Below, piece after piece: positions 31,384-40,377 of a stretch of DNA of 64,000 bases. The first letter of the stretch is position 1; each line of letters begins with the position of its first letter. Source of the DNA: Comamonas sp. BIGb0152 (lineage in GTDB: Bacteria; Pseudomonadota; Gammaproteobacteria; Burkholderiales; Burkholderiaceae_C); contig NZ_JANUDY010000014.1 of NCBI RefSeq assembly GCF_024809975.1, positions 28,678-92,677 of the forward strand, given 5' to 3'. Position numbers and translations under genes: made by a program. The notes beneath the pieces are model-generated. The model saw only the letters and a list, made by a program, of their open reading frames with translations. It did not search any database and was not told where the DNA came from.

Positions 31384-32520
31384 TTAACCCTTGATACCTA
31401 AACCATCGAGCGCCTGGCGCAGATGGCCCACGCTGCGTTCGACGTTATGCCATTTGTCGAGGCCAAACAGGCCGATACGGAAGGTCTTGAAGTCCGGCCC
31501 TTCGTCGCACATCAGCGGCACGCCGGCAGCGGTTTGCAGGCCCACGCTGGCAAATTTCTTGCTGTTCTGGATCTCGGGATCCGTGGTGTAGCTGACGACC
31601 ACGCCGGGCGCCTCAAAACCCTTGGCCGCCACGCTCGGAAAGCCCCGGGCCTTGAGCAGTGCGCGTATCTCCTGGCCCAGTTGGGTCTGCTCTTCGCGCA
31701 GCTTGTCCAGGCCATAGGCCTCGGCCTCTTGCATGACCTCGCACAGCTTCACCAGCGAATCGGTGGGCATGGTGGCGTGGTAGGCATGCTGGCCCTTCTC
31801 GTAGCCTTCGGCAATCTGCATCCACTTCTTCAGGTCGCAAGAGAAGCTGCTGCTCTTGGTGTCTTCAATGGCCTTGCGGGCACGCTCGGAGAGCATCACC
31901 ATGGCGCAGCAGGGCGGGCCGCTCCAGCCCTTTTGCGGTGCGGTGATCAGCACATCGACACCGGTCTTTTGCATGTCCACCCAGATGGCGCCGCTGGCCA
32001 CGCAATCGAGCACCATCAGCGCGCCCACCTCATGCGCGGCGGCGCTGATGGTCTGGAGGTAGTCGTCGGGCAGCACAATGCCGCTAGCGGTCTCGACATG
32101 CGGGGCAAACACCACCTGGGGCTTGTCCTTGCGGATGGCTGCCGCGACCTCTTCGGCCGGGCAAGGTGCCCAAGGATCCTGGGGGCCCGTGCCTTGGGGG
32201 CGGGCCTTGCAGATCACCGCGCTGCCGCCCAGGCCGCCTTCTTCAAAAATCTGGGTCCAGCGGTAGCTGAACCAGCCATTGCGCACAATCAGCACCTTGG
32301 CGCGGTTGGCAAACTGGCGGGCCACTGCCTCCATGCCAAAGGTGCCACTGCCCGGCACGATCACCGCCGTGTGGGCGTGGTAGGTGGTTTTGAGGATGCG
32401 CAGCACCTCACCCATCACACCAATGAACCGGTGCGACATGTGGTTGAGCGCGCGGTCGGTGTACACCACCGAAAACTCCAACAGGCCATCGGGGTCAACG
32501 TCGGGTAGCAATCCTGGCAT
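31384..32520 (-). CDS. class V aminotransferase (alanine/serine-glyoxylate aminotransferase family)
   Basis: 378 residues. The PLP-lysine lies in LITAPQKGWSGPPCCAMV (about 192-209). The N-terminal region VVYTDRALNHMSHRFIGVMG and the glycine-rich VIVPGSGTFGMEAV fit the AGT/SGAT family. Members transfer amino groups among serine, alanine, glyoxylate and pyruvate. The exact pair is unclear. It is followed by an FKBP gene on the same strand and preceded by yggS, about 100 bases away. Confidence 0.9.
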   Translation of the reverse strand: MPGLLPDVDPDGLLEFSVVYTDRALNHMSHRFIGVMGEVLRILKTTYHAHTAVIVPGSGTFGMEAVARQFANRAKVLIVRNGWFSYRWTQIFEEGGLGGSAVICKARPQGTGPQDPWAPCPAEEVAAAIRKDKPQVVFAPHVETASGIVLPDDYLQTISAAAHEVGALMVLDCVASGAIWVDMQKTGVDVLITAPQKGWSGPPCCAMVMLSERARKAIEDTKSSSFSCDLKKWMQIAEGYEKGQHAYHATMPTDSLVKLCEVMQEAEAYGLDKLREEQTQLGQEIRALLKARGFPSVAAKGFEAPGVVVSYTTDPEIQNSKKFASVGLQTAAGVPLMCDEGPDFKTFRIGLFGLDKWHNVERSVGHLRQALDGLGIKG

Positions 32521-32620
32521 GGGGTGTCTCCTGTCTATGAATGGGGCGTATCGGGGGGAATGGGGGGCCAGCTTAGCACGCAGCCTGTGCGGCTGCCGCG
32601 CTGCCGGTCGCGGTGTTCAT

Positions 32621-33349
32621 TCAGCGCGGGCTGCCGTAGTCGCGCTGGCCAAAGATGCCGCTGCCCACGCGCACCATCGTCGATCCGGCCTGCACGGCGG
32701 CCTGCAGATCGGCGGTCATGCCCAGCGAGAGGGTGTCCCACTGCGCCAGCTGCGGCAGGCCCAGCGCGGCGATATCGTCAAACACGGCCTTGACCCGCTG
32801 GTGCACGGCCAGCTGCGCGGCAAAGTCGGGCAGCACATCGGGGATGCTCATCACGCCCCGCAGCTGCAGTTGCGGCAGCTGGGCCACCTGCTGCACCAGC
32901 GCAGCCACGTCGCCCGGGGCGACGCCGGATTTGGTACTGCCGCCATCCACATTGACCTGGATGCAGATCTGCAGCGGCGGCAGCTGGGCGGGCCGCTGGG
33001 CAGACAGGCGCTCGGCCGTCTTGAGCCGGTCCACCGTGTGCACCCAGTCAAAGTTTTCTGCCACCAGGCGGGTCTTGTTGCTCTGGATCGGGCCAATGCA
33101 GTGCCAGACCAGGCCCTGGTCCTTCCAGGCATCGTGCTCGGCAAAGTAGCGGATCTTCTCGACCGCTTCCTGGATGTAGTTTTCGCCAAAGGCGCGCTGG
33201 CCCGCCTCGGCAGCTTCGGCAATGGCGTCGACCCCAAAGGTCTTGGAGACGGCCAGCAGCTGGACACTGTTGTCAGGCCGACCACAGGCACGGCAGGCGT
33301 TGTCGATTTGCAGGCGAACCTGCTGAATTTTTTCGGGAATCGTGCTCAT
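32621..33349 (-). CDS. yggS: YggS/PLPBP family pyridoxal-phosphate homeostasis protein
   Basis: 242 residues, single TIM-barrel fold. The PLP-lysine motif LLAVSKTFG (about 31-39), FGENYIQE, WHCIGPIQSNKTR, QVNVDGGSTKSG, SLGMTADLQAAV and VRVGSGIFG are all present. The protein binds PLP and balances B6 vitamers and amino-acid pools without known catalysis. It is divergent from pilT with 83 bases between, the same arrangement as in many proteobacteria. Confidence 0.95.
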   Translation of the reverse strand: MSTIPEKIQQVRLQIDNACRACGRPDNSVQLLAVSKTFGVDAIAEAAEAGQRAFGENYIQEAVEKIRYFAEHDAWKDQGLVWHCIGPIQSNKTRLVAENFDWVHTVDRLKTAERLSAQRPAQLPPLQICIQVNVDGGSTKSGVAPGDVAALVQQVAQLPQLQLRGVMSIPDVLPDFAAQLAVHQRVKAVFDDIAALGLPQLAQWDTLSLGMTADLQAAVQAGSTMVRVGSGIFGQRDYGSPR

Positions 33350-33432
33350 AATGTAAAAATATGCACGGCCTTAGAACGTTTTGAAAACGAGGCCTTGCAC
33401 GCAAAGCGTACCAAAACAACGAGGGAACTGCC

Positions 33433-34476
33433 GTGGATATCACCCAATTGCTGGCATTCAGTGTCAAAAACAAAGCGTCTGACTTGCACTTGTCTGCCGG
33501 CCTGCCGCCGATGATCCGGGTCCACGGCGATGTGCGCCGCATCAATGTCGATCCACTGGACCACAAGCAAGTCCACGCCATGGTGTACGACATCATGAGC
33601 GATGCCCAGCGCAAGCAGTACGAAGAATTCCTGGAAGTCGACTTCTCGTTCGAGATCGAGGGCTTGGCCCGTTTCCGCGTCAACGCCTTCAACCAAAACC
33701 GGGGTTCGGGCGCCGTGTTCCGGACCATTCCGAGCAAGATCCTGACCCTGGAGCAGCTCAACGCCCCCAAGATCTTTGCAGAACTGTCGCTCAAGCCGCG
33801 CGGCATGGTGCTGGTAACGGGCCCCACCGGCTCGGGCAAGTCCACCACCTTGGCTGCCATGGTCAACTACCTGAACGAAAACGAATACGGCCACATTTTG
33901 ACCGTGGAAGACCCCATCGAATTCGTGCATGAGTCGAAGAAATGCCTGATCAACCAGCGCGAAGTGGGCCCGCAAACCCTGTCGTTCAACGCCGCGCTGC
34001 GCTCGGCACTGCGTGAGGACCCGGACGCGATTCTGGTGGGCGAAATGCGCGACCTGGAAACCATCCGCCTGGCGATGACGGCCGCAGAAACCGGCCACTT
34101 GGTGTTTGGCACCTTGCACACCTCCAGCGCCGCCAAGACGGTGGACCGGATCATCGACGTCTTCCCGGCCGAAGAGAAGGAAATGGTGCGCGCCATGCTG
34201 TCCGAATCTTTGCAGGCCGTGATCTCCCAGACTTTGTGCAAGACCAAGGACGGCCAGGGCCGGGTCGCCGCGCACGAGATCATGCTGGGCACCCCGGCCA
34301 TCCGCAATCTGATCCGCGAGGCCAAGGTGGCGCAGATGTACTCGACCATCCAGACCAGCAGCAATATGGGCATGCAGACCCTGGACCAGAACCTGACCGA
34401 CCTGGTGCGCCGCAATGTGATCAGCCCGGCCGAGGCGCGCAGCAAGGCCAAGACGCCGGAGAACTTCCCGGGTTAA
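33433..34476 (+). CDS. pilT: type IV pilus retraction ATPase PilT
   Basis: 347 residues. The Walker A is VTGPTGSGKSTTLAAM (about 131-146), the Asp box is ILTVEDPIEF, the Walker B is DPDAILVGEMRDLETI and the His box is GHLVFGTLHTSS. The PilT-specific C-terminal motif AIRNLIREAKVAQMYSTIQT is intact, as needed for retraction. It forms a hexameric motor at the base of the pilus that powers twitching and DNA uptake. It heads a pilT-CNB protein-pilU block. Confidence 0.97.
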   Translation: MDITQLLAFSVKNKASDLHLSAGLPPMIRVHGDVRRINVDPLDHKQVHAMVYDIMSDAQRKQYEEFLEVDFSFEIEGLARFRVNAFNQNRGSGAVFRTIPSKILTLEQLNAPKIFAELSLKPRGMVLVTGPTGSGKSTTLAAMVNYLNENEYGHILTVEDPIEFVHESKKCLINQREVGPQTLSFNAALRSALREDPDAILVGEMRDLETIRLAMTAAETGHLVFGTLHTSSAAKTVDRIIDVFPAEEKEMVRAMLSESLQAVISQTLCKTKDGQGRVAAHEIMLGTPAIRNLIREAKVAQMYSTIQTSSNMGMQTLDQNLTDLVRRNVISPAEARSKAKTPENFPG

Positions 34477-34586
34477 CGGCTTATTCATTCGCCAACTGAC
34501 AAACGGTTGCACGATGGGCACCAGCGGTAATTGCCAGTACCGCTGGCGCCCTTTATGCTTTATGGGATCAAAGGAGACCCTGGGCC

Positions 34587-35195
34587 ATGAACCGCTTGCT
34601 TTGCGCGTCCCCGGCAGACGATGCCGCCGAGGCTGATACCGGATTCTTCCTCCATGGCTTCCAGCAGGCCAGCACCACGCAAGTGCCCTATGTGCTGTGG
34701 AGCCAGCGCCGCAAGGCCATCCACGCCCAGTTGCTGGCACCTGCCGATCCGGCCACCGCGCTGCGCATGGTCTGGGCCCAGGATGCCGCGCTGTCCCTGC
34801 TCCAGTCCCCCTTTATCGACCAGATGGTGCAGTACCTGGAGTTCTACCAGGTGCCGGCCGATCAAACCCTGATCCAGCAAGGTGAGCTGGGCGATTACCT
34901 GCTGATTGTGCTGAGCGGCCAGGTACGGGTCGATCGGCAACTGGCCAACGGCCAAACCGTGCACCTGGCCGACACCCACCCCGGCGAGGTGCTGGGCGAA
35001 ATGTCTCTGTTTGACAGCAGTCCCCGCTTTTCTTCATGCACCACGAGCACCGACTGTGCACTGGCTGTGCTGAAGGCCGATACACTGGACGCCATGATGG
35101 AGTTGGATGCGTCCACGGCCGCCTATTTGCTGGCCTTGTTCACGCGCAAACTCTCCACGCGACTGCGGCAGACAAGCGCCCGGATCGAGCCCTGA
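34587..35195 (+). CDS. cyclic nucleotide-binding domain protein between pilT and pilU
   Basis: 202 residues. The C-terminal two thirds are a Crp-type cNMP-binding beta-roll: VPADQTLIQQGELGDYLLIVLSGQVRV and then HPGEVLGEMSLFDSSPRFSS, where the GEMSL-x6-R signature of the phosphate-binding cassette is complete. A C-terminal helix follows, but there is no HTH, so it is not a DNA-binding regulator. Its place between the two retraction ATPase genes suggests cAMP- or c-di-GMP-linked control of pilus motors (inference). Confidence 0.85.
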   Translation: MNRLLCASPADDAAEADTGFFLHGFQQASTTQVPYVLWSQRRKAIHAQLLAPADPATALRMVWAQDAALSLLQSPFIDQMVQYLEFYQVPADQTLIQQGELGDYLLIVLSGQVRVDRQLANGQTVHLADTHPGEVLGEMSLFDSSPRFSSCTTSTDCALAVLKADTLDAMMELDASTAAYLLALFTRKLSTRLRQTSARIEP

Positions 35196-35268
35196 GCCTC
35201 TCAGCCCGGCAGATCCTCCCCGGCAGCTGTTGCAGCAGCAACAATAACGGTGCCCAGAGAGGATTGTC

Positions 35269-36405
35269 ATGGAACGGGATCAGGCCAGTAAGTTCATCAA
35301 CGACCTGTTGAAGCTGATGGTGCAGCGCAATGGCAGCGATTTGTTCATTACCGCAGACTTTCCGCCGGCCATCAAGATCGATGGCAAGGTCACCAAGGTC
35401 TCCAGCCAGCCGCTGTCGCCCACCCACTCCCTGACCCTGGCCCGCTCGATCATGAGCGACAAGCAGGTCGCCGAGTTCGAAAAAACCAAGGAATGCAATT
35501 TCGCGATCTCGCCCGCCGGCATCGGGCGCTTTCGGGTCAACGCCTTCATGCAGCAAGGCCATGTGGGCCTGGTGCTGCGGACCATTCCGCTGACCTTGCC
35601 CACCATTGACACGCTGGGCGTGCCCCAGGTGCTCAAGGACCTGGCCATGGCCAAGCGCGGTCTGTGCATCATGGTGGGGGCAACCGGTTCGGGCAAATCC
35701 ACCACCTTGGCGGCCATGGTCGACTGGCGCAACGAGAACTCCTACGGCCACATCATCACCGTCGAAGACCCGGTGGAATTTGTCCACCCGCACAAGAACT
35801 GCATCGTCACGCAGCGCGAAGTGGGCCTGGACACCGACACCTGGGAAGCGGCGTTGAAAAACACCTTGCGCCAGGCCCCTGATGTGATCTTGATGGGCGA
35901 AATCCGCGACCGCGAGACCATGGAGCACGCGGTGGCCTTTGCCGAAACCGGCCACCTCTGCCTGGCCACGCTTCACGCCAACAGCGCCAACCAGGCGCTG
36001 GACCGGATCATCAACTTCTTCCCCGAAGAGCGCCGCGCGCAACTGCTGATGGACCTGTCACTCAACCTGCGCGGCCTGGTCTCGCAGCGCCTTTTGAGCA
36101 AGCAGGACAGCAAGGGCCGCGTCGCCGCCGTCGAGGTGATGCTGAACTCGCCGCTGATCTCGGACCTGATCTTCAAGGGCGAGGTCAACGAGATCAAGGA
36201 GATCATGAAGAAGAGCCGCAACCTGGGCATGCAGACCTTTGACCAGGCGCTGTTTGACCTGTACGAGGCCAACATGATTACCTACGAAGACGCACTGCGC
36301 AACGCCGACTCGGTCAACGACCTGCGCCTGCAGATCAAGCTGGGCAGCCAGCGCGCCAAGCGCAGCGATCTGGCCGAGGGCACGGAGCACCTGACAATCG
36401 TTTAA
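35269..36405 (+). CDS. pilU: PilT-like ATPase PilU
   Basis: 378 residues. Walker A MVGATGSGKSTTLAAM (about 139-154), IITVEDPVEF, Walker B APDVILMGEIRDRETM and GHLCLATLHANSANQ are intact. In place of PilT's AIRNLIRE it has LISDLIFKGEVNEIKEIMKK, typical of PilU, and a longer C-terminal tail. PilU is an accessory retraction ATPase acting with PilT. It is preceded by AGAGAGGA-like bases and 73 bases from the cyclic-nucleotide protein gene. Confidence 0.96.
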   Translation: MERDQASKFINDLLKLMVQRNGSDLFITADFPPAIKIDGKVTKVSSQPLSPTHSLTLARSIMSDKQVAEFEKTKECNFAISPAGIGRFRVNAFMQQGHVGLVLRTIPLTLPTIDTLGVPQVLKDLAMAKRGLCIMVGATGSGKSTTLAAMVDWRNENSYGHIITVEDPVEFVHPHKNCIVTQREVGLDTDTWEAALKNTLRQAPDVILMGEIRDRETMEHAVAFAETGHLCLATLHANSANQALDRIINFFPEERRAQLLMDLSLNLRGLVSQRLLSKQDSKGRVAAVEVMLNSPLISDLIFKGEVNEIKEIMKKSRNLGMQTFDQALFDLYEANMITYEDALRNADSVNDLRLQIKLGSQRAKRSDLAEGTEHLTIV

Positions 36406-36481
36406 GCTGTCAGCGTTTTGGGTTTTCAGCTACACGGCACCCAGGCCCGCCCTGGGTGCCGCTCTTTTTGGAGTCACCGCA

Positions 36482-37408
36482 ATGGCATCGAGTATTCAAG
36501 CGCGCAGCTATGACAGCGTCCCTTCCCTGAACGTCGCCTTTCTGGGCCTGGGCGTCATGGGCTACCCCATGGCAGGCCACCTGGCCCAGTCCGGCCACGC
36601 GGTTACCGTCTACAACCGCACGGCGCAAAAAGCGCAAAGCTGGTGCACCGAATTTGCCAGCTCCAAGGCAGCCCGCCATGCAGCCACACCGCGCGAGGCA
36701 GCCGCTGGCGCCGACATCGTGTTTTGCTGCGTGGGCAATGACGATGACCTGCGCTCGGTCGTGCTGGGCGCTGATGGCGCACTGGCCGGCATGAAGCCCG
36801 GCGCCATCTTTGTCGACCACACCACGGCTTCGGCCGATGTGGCCCGCGAGCTGTACGCCGCCGCCCAGGCCAAGGGCCTGCACTTTATCGATGCCCCCGT
36901 CTCGGGTGGCCAGGCCGGTGCGGTCAACGGCCAGCTCACCGTCATGTGCGGCGGGGACGAAGCCGTGTTCAACACCATCAAGCCCGTGGCCATGGCCTTC
37001 TCCCGCGCCTGCACCCTGCTGGGCAACAGCGGCGCAGGCCAGCTGGCCAAGATGGTCAACCAGATCTGCATCGCCGGTGTGGTGCAAGGCCTGTCCGAGG
37101 CGATTGCCTTTGGCATGAATGCCGGCCTGGACATGGCCCAGGTGCTGGATGTGGTGAGCAAGGGCGCCGCCCAAAGCTGGCAGATGGAGAACCGCGGCAA
37201 GACCATGGTGCAGGGCCAGTTCGAATTTGGCTTTGCCGTGGACTGGATGCGCAAGGACCTGGGCCTGGTGCTGGACGAGGCCAAGCGCAATGGCTCGCGC
37301 CTGCCGCTGACCGCCCTGGTCGACCAGTTCTACGCCGATGTGCAGCAAGCCGGTGGCAACCGCTGGGATACGTCCAGCCTGATTACCCGCCTGGGCAAGA
37401 AGGCCTGA
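36482..37408 (+). CDS. beta-hydroxyacid dehydrogenase (HIBADH/GarR-type NAD(P) oxidoreductase)
   Basis: 308 residues. Rossmann NVAFLGLGVMGYPMAGHLAQ (about 16-35), the substrate motif DAPVSGGQAGAVNGQLTVM (about 138-156) and the catalytic lysine in GAGQLAKMVNQICIAG (about 184-199) place it with 3-hydroxyisobutyrate dehydrogenase and tartronate semialdehyde reductase. The substrate cannot be fixed. It stands between pilU and a terminator and forms its own unit. Confidence 0.92.
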   Translation: MASSIQARSYDSVPSLNVAFLGLGVMGYPMAGHLAQSGHAVTVYNRTAQKAQSWCTEFASSKAARHAATPREAAAGADIVFCCVGNDDDLRSVVLGADGALAGMKPGAIFVDHTTASADVARELYAAAQAKGLHFIDAPVSGGQAGAVNGQLTVMCGGDEAVFNTIKPVAMAFSRACTLLGNSGAGQLAKMVNQICIAGVVQGLSEAIAFGMNAGLDMAQVLDVVSKGAAQSWQMENRGKTMVQGQFEFGFAVDWMRKDLGLVLDEAKRNGSRLPLTALVDQFYADVQQAGGNRWDTSSLITRLGKKA

Positions 37409-37426
37409 TCCCGCCCTTCACACGCA

Positions 37427-37452
37427 AAAAAGGCCGCATCTGCGGCCTTTTT
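37427..37452. terminator. bidirectional Rho-independent terminator
   Basis: AAAAAGGCCGC/GCGGCCTTTTT with an ATCT loop between convergent genes. Confidence 0.93.
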
Positions 37453-37469
37453 GCTTGCGGGGGTGGCGA

Positions 37470-38288
37470 TCAGGGCTTGGTCGTGAAACCATCGTTGATC
37501 GGCTGCACCGGGGTGGTGTTGACCGGGGAGGTGGTCACGCCGGTAGACACGGGCGCCACCGCAGGGGCTGCCGGGCTGGCAGAAGGCGCGGGAACCACCG
37601 TGGCAGGCTGGGTGCTGATGGCCGCAGCGCTGCTGTCGTTCACCACCGGCGCGGCATTGCCGGTGCTGCGGTTGTTGCTCAGCGACTTGAGCTCATCCTC
37701 GCTGAGGATCTCAAACACCCGCACCACCTTTTGCACATTGGCCACGCCTCGGGCAATCTCAGCGGCGCGCTTGGATTCGCGCTCTGTCACGCGGCCCATC
37801 AGGTAGACCACATTGCGCTCGGTCAGCACCTTGATGGCGCTGGAGCTGAGGTCCTTGGCATCGATGATGCTGGCGCGCACCTTGCCGGTGATGAGGGTAT
37901 CGCTGGAGCGCTGCGACAGGCTGGAGTTGGCCATCACGGCCACATCGTTGACGACGGACTTCACGTTCTGCGTGGCCTTGGCCGCTTCTTCGGCCTTTTG
38001 CTTGACGGCCTCGCTGGGCACCTCGCCAGTCAACAGCACCTGGCGGTTGTAGCTGGTGACATTGATATGCCCGTCGTTGCCCGCACGCTCGCGGATGGCG
38101 CTGGCCACCCGCATCTCAATGCTTTCGTCTTCCACCTGGATTCCGGCCGTGCGGCGGTCAATCACCATCACGGTGCCGCCCACTGCGGCGCCGCCGATCA
38201 CCAGGGGAATGCAACCCGAGACAGCCGCAGCGACCGTTCCAGCCGCTACCAGACACAGGGTCATTCGCTTCCAAGACACAGGCATCAT
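37470..38288 (-). CDS. dolP: BON-domain outer-membrane lipoprotein, DolP (YraP)-like
   Basis: 272 residues. The signal ends TVAAAVSGC (lipobox), and two BON domains follow (about 55-125 and 130-200), with ITGKVRASIIDAKDLSS and VVYLMGRVTERESKRAAEIA. E. coli DolP is about 190 residues; here an extra tail of about 70 residues rich in Pro, Ala, Ser, Thr and Val follows the second BON domain. DolP supports outer-membrane integrity. Its start overlaps the diaA stop (ATGATG region), so they are coupled. Gene order with diaA, yraN and rsmI mirrors E. coli. Confidence 0.9.
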   Translation of the reverse strand: MMPVSWKRMTLCLVAAGTVAAAVSGCIPLVIGGAAVGGTVMVIDRRTAGIQVEDESIEMRVASAIRERAGNDGHINVTSYNRQVLLTGEVPSEAVKQKAEEAAKATQNVKSVVNDVAVMANSSLSQRSSDTLITGKVRASIIDAKDLSSSAIKVLTERNVVYLMGRVTERESKRAAEIARGVANVQKVVRVFEILSEDELKSLSNNRSTGNAAPVVNDSSAAAISTQPATVVPAPSASPAAPAVAPVSTGVTTSPVNTTPVQPINDGFTTKP

Positions 38289-38884
38289 TCCTCTTCTCCT
38301 AACAATTGGGTATCGATTCCGTCAATCAGGCAGTGCAGCACCAGCTGGTGCACCTCGCGCACCCGGGTGCTGCGGTCATGCGGCACGCGCATCAGCACAT
38401 CGGTGTCATTCAGGGCATTGGCCAGCAGGCCGCCCGTGCGGCCGGTCAGCACCACGGTCGACATGTCGCGCTCGTGGGCCGCGTCCACCGCGCCCAGCAG
38501 CGCACGGTCATGGCCATCGGCACTGATGACCAGCAATAGATCGCCGGGCTGGCCCAAAGTTCGCACCTGGCGCGCCAGAGAATGCGACAGGCCTTCGGCC
38601 GTGAGGCTGCTGCCCAGCTGGGCCTGCGCCAGGGCGCCGTTGTCCAGCACCATCGCGGCCAGCTCGGGGCGCTCGCGCTCCATGCCGCCGACGCACATGG
38701 CGGCAAACTGCGCCGCCTGTGCCCAGGACAGGCCATTGCCGCAGCACATCACCTTGTTGCCGCTGGTCACACAGGCGAGCAGCGCGTAGACGGCGCCAGC
38801 TACGCTTTCGCTCATCTCCTGTGACACCTGGTAGTGGAGATCGGCGCTATCGATAAAGTGCTGTTGGATGTGTTGCTCTAGCAT
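38285..38884 (-). CDS. diaA: SIS-domain protein DiaA-like (phosphoheptose isomerase family)
   Basis: 199 residues. SIS fold: VTSGNKVMCCGNGLSWAQAAQ, MERERPELAAMVLDNGALAQ, GDLLLVISADGHDRALLGAV, MSTVVLTGRTGG. DiaA binds DnaA and times replication initiation; GmhA paralogues isomerise sedoheptulose-7-phosphate. Position next to yraN, rsmI and dolP favours DiaA. The usual SAxxAQH is SWAQAAQF here, so isomerase activity looks unlikely. I start at the ATG at 38884, where family homology begins. Confidence 0.87.
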   Translation of the reverse strand: MLEQHIQQHFIDSADLHYQVSQEMSESVAGAVYALLACVTSGNKVMCCGNGLSWAQAAQFAAMCVGGMERERPELAAMVLDNGALAQAQLGSSLTAEGLSHSLARQVRTLGQPGDLLLVISADGHDRALLGAVDAAHERDMSTVVLTGRTGGLLANALNDTDVLMRVPHDRSTRVREVHQLVLHCLIDGIDTQLLGEEE

Positions 38885-38982
38885 GGAGGCCCGATGATAA
38901 CCTTGGCAGGTTTCCCCCTCGGGTCCGGATGATGACTTTTCTTGTCCTGGCCACACGGGGCCGCAAAGACCCACGTCTTCGG

Positions 38983-39429
38983 TCAGCTGCCTTCCGAGGC
39001 ATCGAAGGCAGCGCGCAGCCAGACGATGCCCTGCTCGACCAGCACGGCATCAAAACGGCAGGCAGGCTGCTGGCGCTGCGCAGCCAGGTAGTGCCGGGCT
39101 GCCAAAATAATGCGCCGCTGCTTGGCAACGCCAATGCTGCCGCCCGCGCCGCCAAAGCCCGCATGCTGGCGCTGGCGCACCTCCACAAACACCACCGTGC
39201 CATCGCGCTCCTGCATCACCAGATCGATCTCGCCACCGCCGCGCCCGGGCGTGCGGTAATTGCGCGCCAGCAGGCGCAGCCCCTGTTGTTGGAGATAATG
39301 GAGCGCGGCATCTTCTGCCTTCTGGCCAAGCAGCTTGCTGGTTTCCGCTCCCTCGCTGATGGCCATCGGCGCTGCGGCAGGCGGGCTTTGGCCACGCCAT
39401 TTTTCAAGGATTTTCCACGGTGTCTGCAT
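38983..39429 (-). CDS. yraN: UPF0102 family protein YraN
   Basis: 148 residues. The restriction-endonuclease-like core LGQKAEDAALHYLQQQGLRL followed by GGGEIDLVMQERDGTVVFVEVRQR shows the E/D...D...ExK-type pattern, with Q/R replacing the final lysine. The biological role is not established. Its 5' end overlaps that of the divergent rsmI gene by 10 bases. Confidence 0.92.
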   Translation of the reverse strand: MQTPWKILEKWRGQSPPAAAPMAISEGAETSKLLGQKAEDAALHYLQQQGLRLLARNYRTPGRGGGEIDLVMQERDGTVVFVEVRQRQHAGFGGAGGSIGVAKQRRIILAARHYLAAQRQQPACRFDAVLVEQGIVWLRAAFDASEGS

Positions 39430-40352
39430 CTTTCACCTCCGCTTTGCAAGCAGCCCAGGCTGCGGCCGGCACCCAGCACTACCCCGCCTCCACCTTGTAT
39501 GTGGTGGCCACCCCCATCGGCAACCTGGCCGATATCACCTTGCGTGCGCTGCATGTGCTGGAACTGGTCGATGCCGTCGCCTGCGAAGACACCCGCCACA
39601 CCCACAGCATGCTACGCGCCTATGGGGTTGGCAAGTCGGGGGGCCAGCTGATTGCGGTGCACCAACACAACGAGGCGGAGGCCGCCGAGCAAGTCATCCA
39701 CCGCCTGCAGCAGGGCCAGCGCATTGCCTATGTGAGCGATGCCGGCACCCCCGGCGTCAGCGATCCCGGCGCGCGCCTGGCCGCCGCCGTGGCGCGCGCC
39801 GGCCTGCGTGTCAGCCCCCTGCCTGGCGCCAGCAGCGTCACCACCCTGGTCAGCGCCGCCGGTGCCGTGGGGGGCGAAGGCGCCAGCAGCGGTTTTGCGT
39901 TTATCGGTTTTCTGCCCACCAAAGCCCAGGAGCGCCAGCAGGCGGTTGCGCAGTTGGCGCAAGACCCGCGCACCCTCGTGCTGCTGGAGGCACCCCACCG
40001 CATTGCCGACCTGGCCCAGGCGCTGGCCGTGCTGCAAGACCGGCCCATCACCTTGGGCCGCGAGCTGACCAAGCAGTTTGAAGACATCGCCACCATGCCG
40101 GCGGCCGATGTGCCCGCTTGGCTGGCCGCCGACCCGCACCGCAGCAAGGGCGAGTTTGCATTGCTGCTGCACCCGCAGGCCGTGCAGTCAGACGGGCTGG
40201 GCGAAGCCCACCGGGTGCTGGCCCTGCTGCTGGCCGAGCTGCCGACCAAGACCGCCGTCAAACTGGCCGCCGACATTACCGGCGCGCCCCGCAATGCCTT
40301 GTATGACACGGCCCTGGGCTGGAAGCGCGATGCCGAGCAAGGCGATGACTGA
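39420..40352 (+). CDS. rsmI: 16S rRNA (cytidine1402-2'-O)-methyltransferase
   Basis: 310 residues. SAM-dependent tetrapyrrole-methylase fold: LYVVATPIGNLADITLRALH, DAVACEDTRHTHSMLRAYG, IAYVSDAGTPGVSDPGARL. It methylates C1402 in the ribosomal P site together with RsmH. The GTG at 39420 is used, with AAGGA about 11 bases upstream. It is divergent from and overlapping with yraN and convergent with the Hsp70 gene. Confidence 0.96.
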   Translation: MSASFTSALQAAQAAAGTQHYPASTLYVVATPIGNLADITLRALHVLELVDAVACEDTRHTHSMLRAYGVGKSGGQLIAVHQHNEAEAAEQVIHRLQQGQRIAYVSDAGTPGVSDPGARLAAAVARAGLRVSPLPGASSVTTLVSAAGAVGGEGASSGFAFIGFLPTKAQERQQAVAQLAQDPRTLVLLEAPHRIADLAQALAVLQDRPITLGRELTKQFEDIATMPAADVPAWLAADPHRSKGEFALLLHPQAVQSDGLGEAHRVLALLLAELPTKTAVKLAADITGAPRNALYDTALGWKRDAEQGDD

Positions 40353-40377
40353 GCGCCAATAAACGCGTCTTAGAAAA

